A program made the position numbers and the translations under genes. A stretch of 7,022 nucleotides of DNA from an uncultured Haloferula sp. (lineage in GTDB: Bacteria; Verrucomicrobiota; Verrucomicrobiae; Verrucomicrobiales; Akkermansiaceae). The stretch is from assembly GCA_946481625.1 (NCBI GenBank), contig CAMLOZ010000180.1, positions 1 to 7,022 on the forward strand. The letters are read 5' to 3'. Under the pieces are notes generated by a model that was not told the DNA's origin, ran no database searches, and worked only from the letters and a program-made list of their open reading frames with translations. Shown here one piece after another: positions 6,631 through 7,022 of this stretch. Every line of letters begins with the position of its first letter. Position 1 is the first letter of the stretch.

Positions 6631-6647
6631 GCAACTTTTCAAGTTGC
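6631..6647. repeat. 17-base palindrome, copy 2 (GCAACTT-TTC-AAGTTGC)
   Basis: Identical to, and in the same orientation as, the copy at 6552-6568. It lies 6 bases beyond the stop codon of the minus-strand dehydrogenase, so it would form a hairpin near the 3' end of that transcript. No T-run follows on the minus strand, so termination by the intrinsic mechanism is not supported. Confidence 0.85.
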
Positions 6648-6653
6648 ACCACT

Positions 6654-7022
6654 TCACATCACCCGGTTCACCAGCGGCTCGCCCTTCTGGTAGCGCGCGA
6701 AGTTGTCGAGGAAGTGCTGGATGAGCACCTTCGTCTCGCCGCCTTGGCCGCCGGCGGTGTGGGGCGTGATGTGGCAATTCGCGAAGGTCCACAGCACATG
6801 GTCGTCCGGCAAGGGTTCCGGATCGGTGACATCGAGCCACGCCGCGCCGAGATGCCCGGACCCAAGTGCTCCAGCGAGCGCCTGCTGGTCGACGGTCGTT
6901 CCGCGTCCGATGTTATGGAAGATCGCGCCCGGCTTCATCTTGCTGAAGCGCCCGGCGTCGAACCACAGCTTGGAGGCCGCGTTGTCCGGCAGGATGTTGA
7001 TCACGTGGTCGGCTTCTCCCAG
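6654..7022 (-). CDS. D-isomer-specific 2-hydroxyacid dehydrogenase, C-terminal part (5' end outside window)
   Basis: The last 122 residues of an NAD(P)-dependent oxidoreductase that reduces 2-keto acids or oxidises D-2-hydroxy acids; the full family length is about 310-340 residues. The frame is open to the right edge (reads LGEADHVINILPDN), so the GTG at 7004 is internal. Visible motifs: ADHVINILPDN, MKPGAIFHNIGRGTTVD with the catalytic arginine (R40 of the visible part), HLGAAWLDVTDPEPLP with the acidic catalytic residue (E69), and HITPHTAG with the catalytic histidine (H88). The Arg-to-Glu spacing of 29 residues matches the family. The Rossmann GxGxxG motif should be just outside the window. 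Substrate cannot be told from this part; glyoxylate/hydroxypyruvate reductase-like and phosphoglycerate dehydrogenase-like members share these motifs. It is transcribed towards the TonB cluster and is probably independent of it. Confidence 0.92.
   Translation of the reverse strand: MGEADHVINILPDNAASKLWFDAGRFSKMKPGAIFHNIGRGTTVDQQALAGALGSGHLGAAWLDVTDPEPLPDDHVLWTFANCHITPHTAGGQGGETKVLIQHFLDNFARYQKGEPLVNRVM

Larger units (their letters stand above)
6551..6653. other. Convergent intergenic region with paired palindromes
   Basis: A 103-base spacer between two genes that converge. It contains two identical 17-base palindromes, 79 bases apart start to start, each lying just beyond one of the two stop codons (1 base from the plus-strand stop, 6 bases from the minus-strand stop). 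The 62 bases between them hold imperfect repetition of a CCTCC(T/G) motif (6600-6617 area) but no ORF or clear hairpin. The layout suggests a bidirectional transcript-end module or a small repeat element with palindromic ends. Confidence 0.65.

Noticed and set aside
6552..6647. Intrinsic (rho-independent) terminators at the 17-base palindromes
   Set aside because: The stem has only 7 base pairs, 4 of them A-T, and no T-tract follows on either strand for either copy.

Overview
The window is GC-rich and almost fully coding. It is best read as an accessory or envelope region of a Gram-negative bacterium, most likely a verrucomicrobium of the Luteolibacter/Verrucomicrobiaceae kind. That assignment is inferred from the outer-membrane and periplasmic gene content, the weak Shine-Dalgarno signals, and dispersed repeat sequences of a type I associate with Verrucomicrobia and Planctomycetes. 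No marker gene proves it.

Positions 1-4585 hold five tightly packed plus-strand genes: the 3' end of a DUF3450 protein, a MotA/TolQ/ExbB-family protein with a large periplasmic domain, ExbD, TonB and a secreted TPR protein. Three junctions are coding overlaps (ATGA at 404-407, TGATG at 3096-3100) or near-overlaps (TPR stop at 4583-4585, next ATG at 4591). The gene order matches the Vibrio TonB2 system (DUF3450, TtpC, ExbB2, ExbD2, TonB2, TPR), except that no separate short ExbB lies between the TtpC-like protein and ExbD. The TtpC-like protein with ExbD is therefore the candidate proton motor, TonB the transducer, and the DUF3450 and TPR proteins are presumed periplasmic accessories.

Positions 4591-5961 encode an outer-membrane beta-barrel of the porin O/P type. 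Its 5' end, including much of the likely signal peptide, lies in sequence that looks like dispersed intergenic repeat. A small secreted protein of unknown function (5975-6550) follows after 13 bases and probably ends the transcript.

Positions 6551-6653 separate two convergent genes and hold two identical 17-base palindromes, one just past each stop codon. The minus-strand gene at 6654-7022 is the C-terminal part of a D-isomer-specific 2-hydroxyacid dehydrogenase, cut by the right edge, and is probably unrelated to the TonB cluster.

No tRNA, rRNA, CRISPR array, transposase gene or convincing promoter is visible. The operon promoter must lie left of the window. The points most worth a second look are the single-ExbB TonB2-like motor with serine in place of the usual TM3 glutamate, the pairing of a TonB motor with a plugless porin, the repeat-derived signal peptide, and the twin palindromes.
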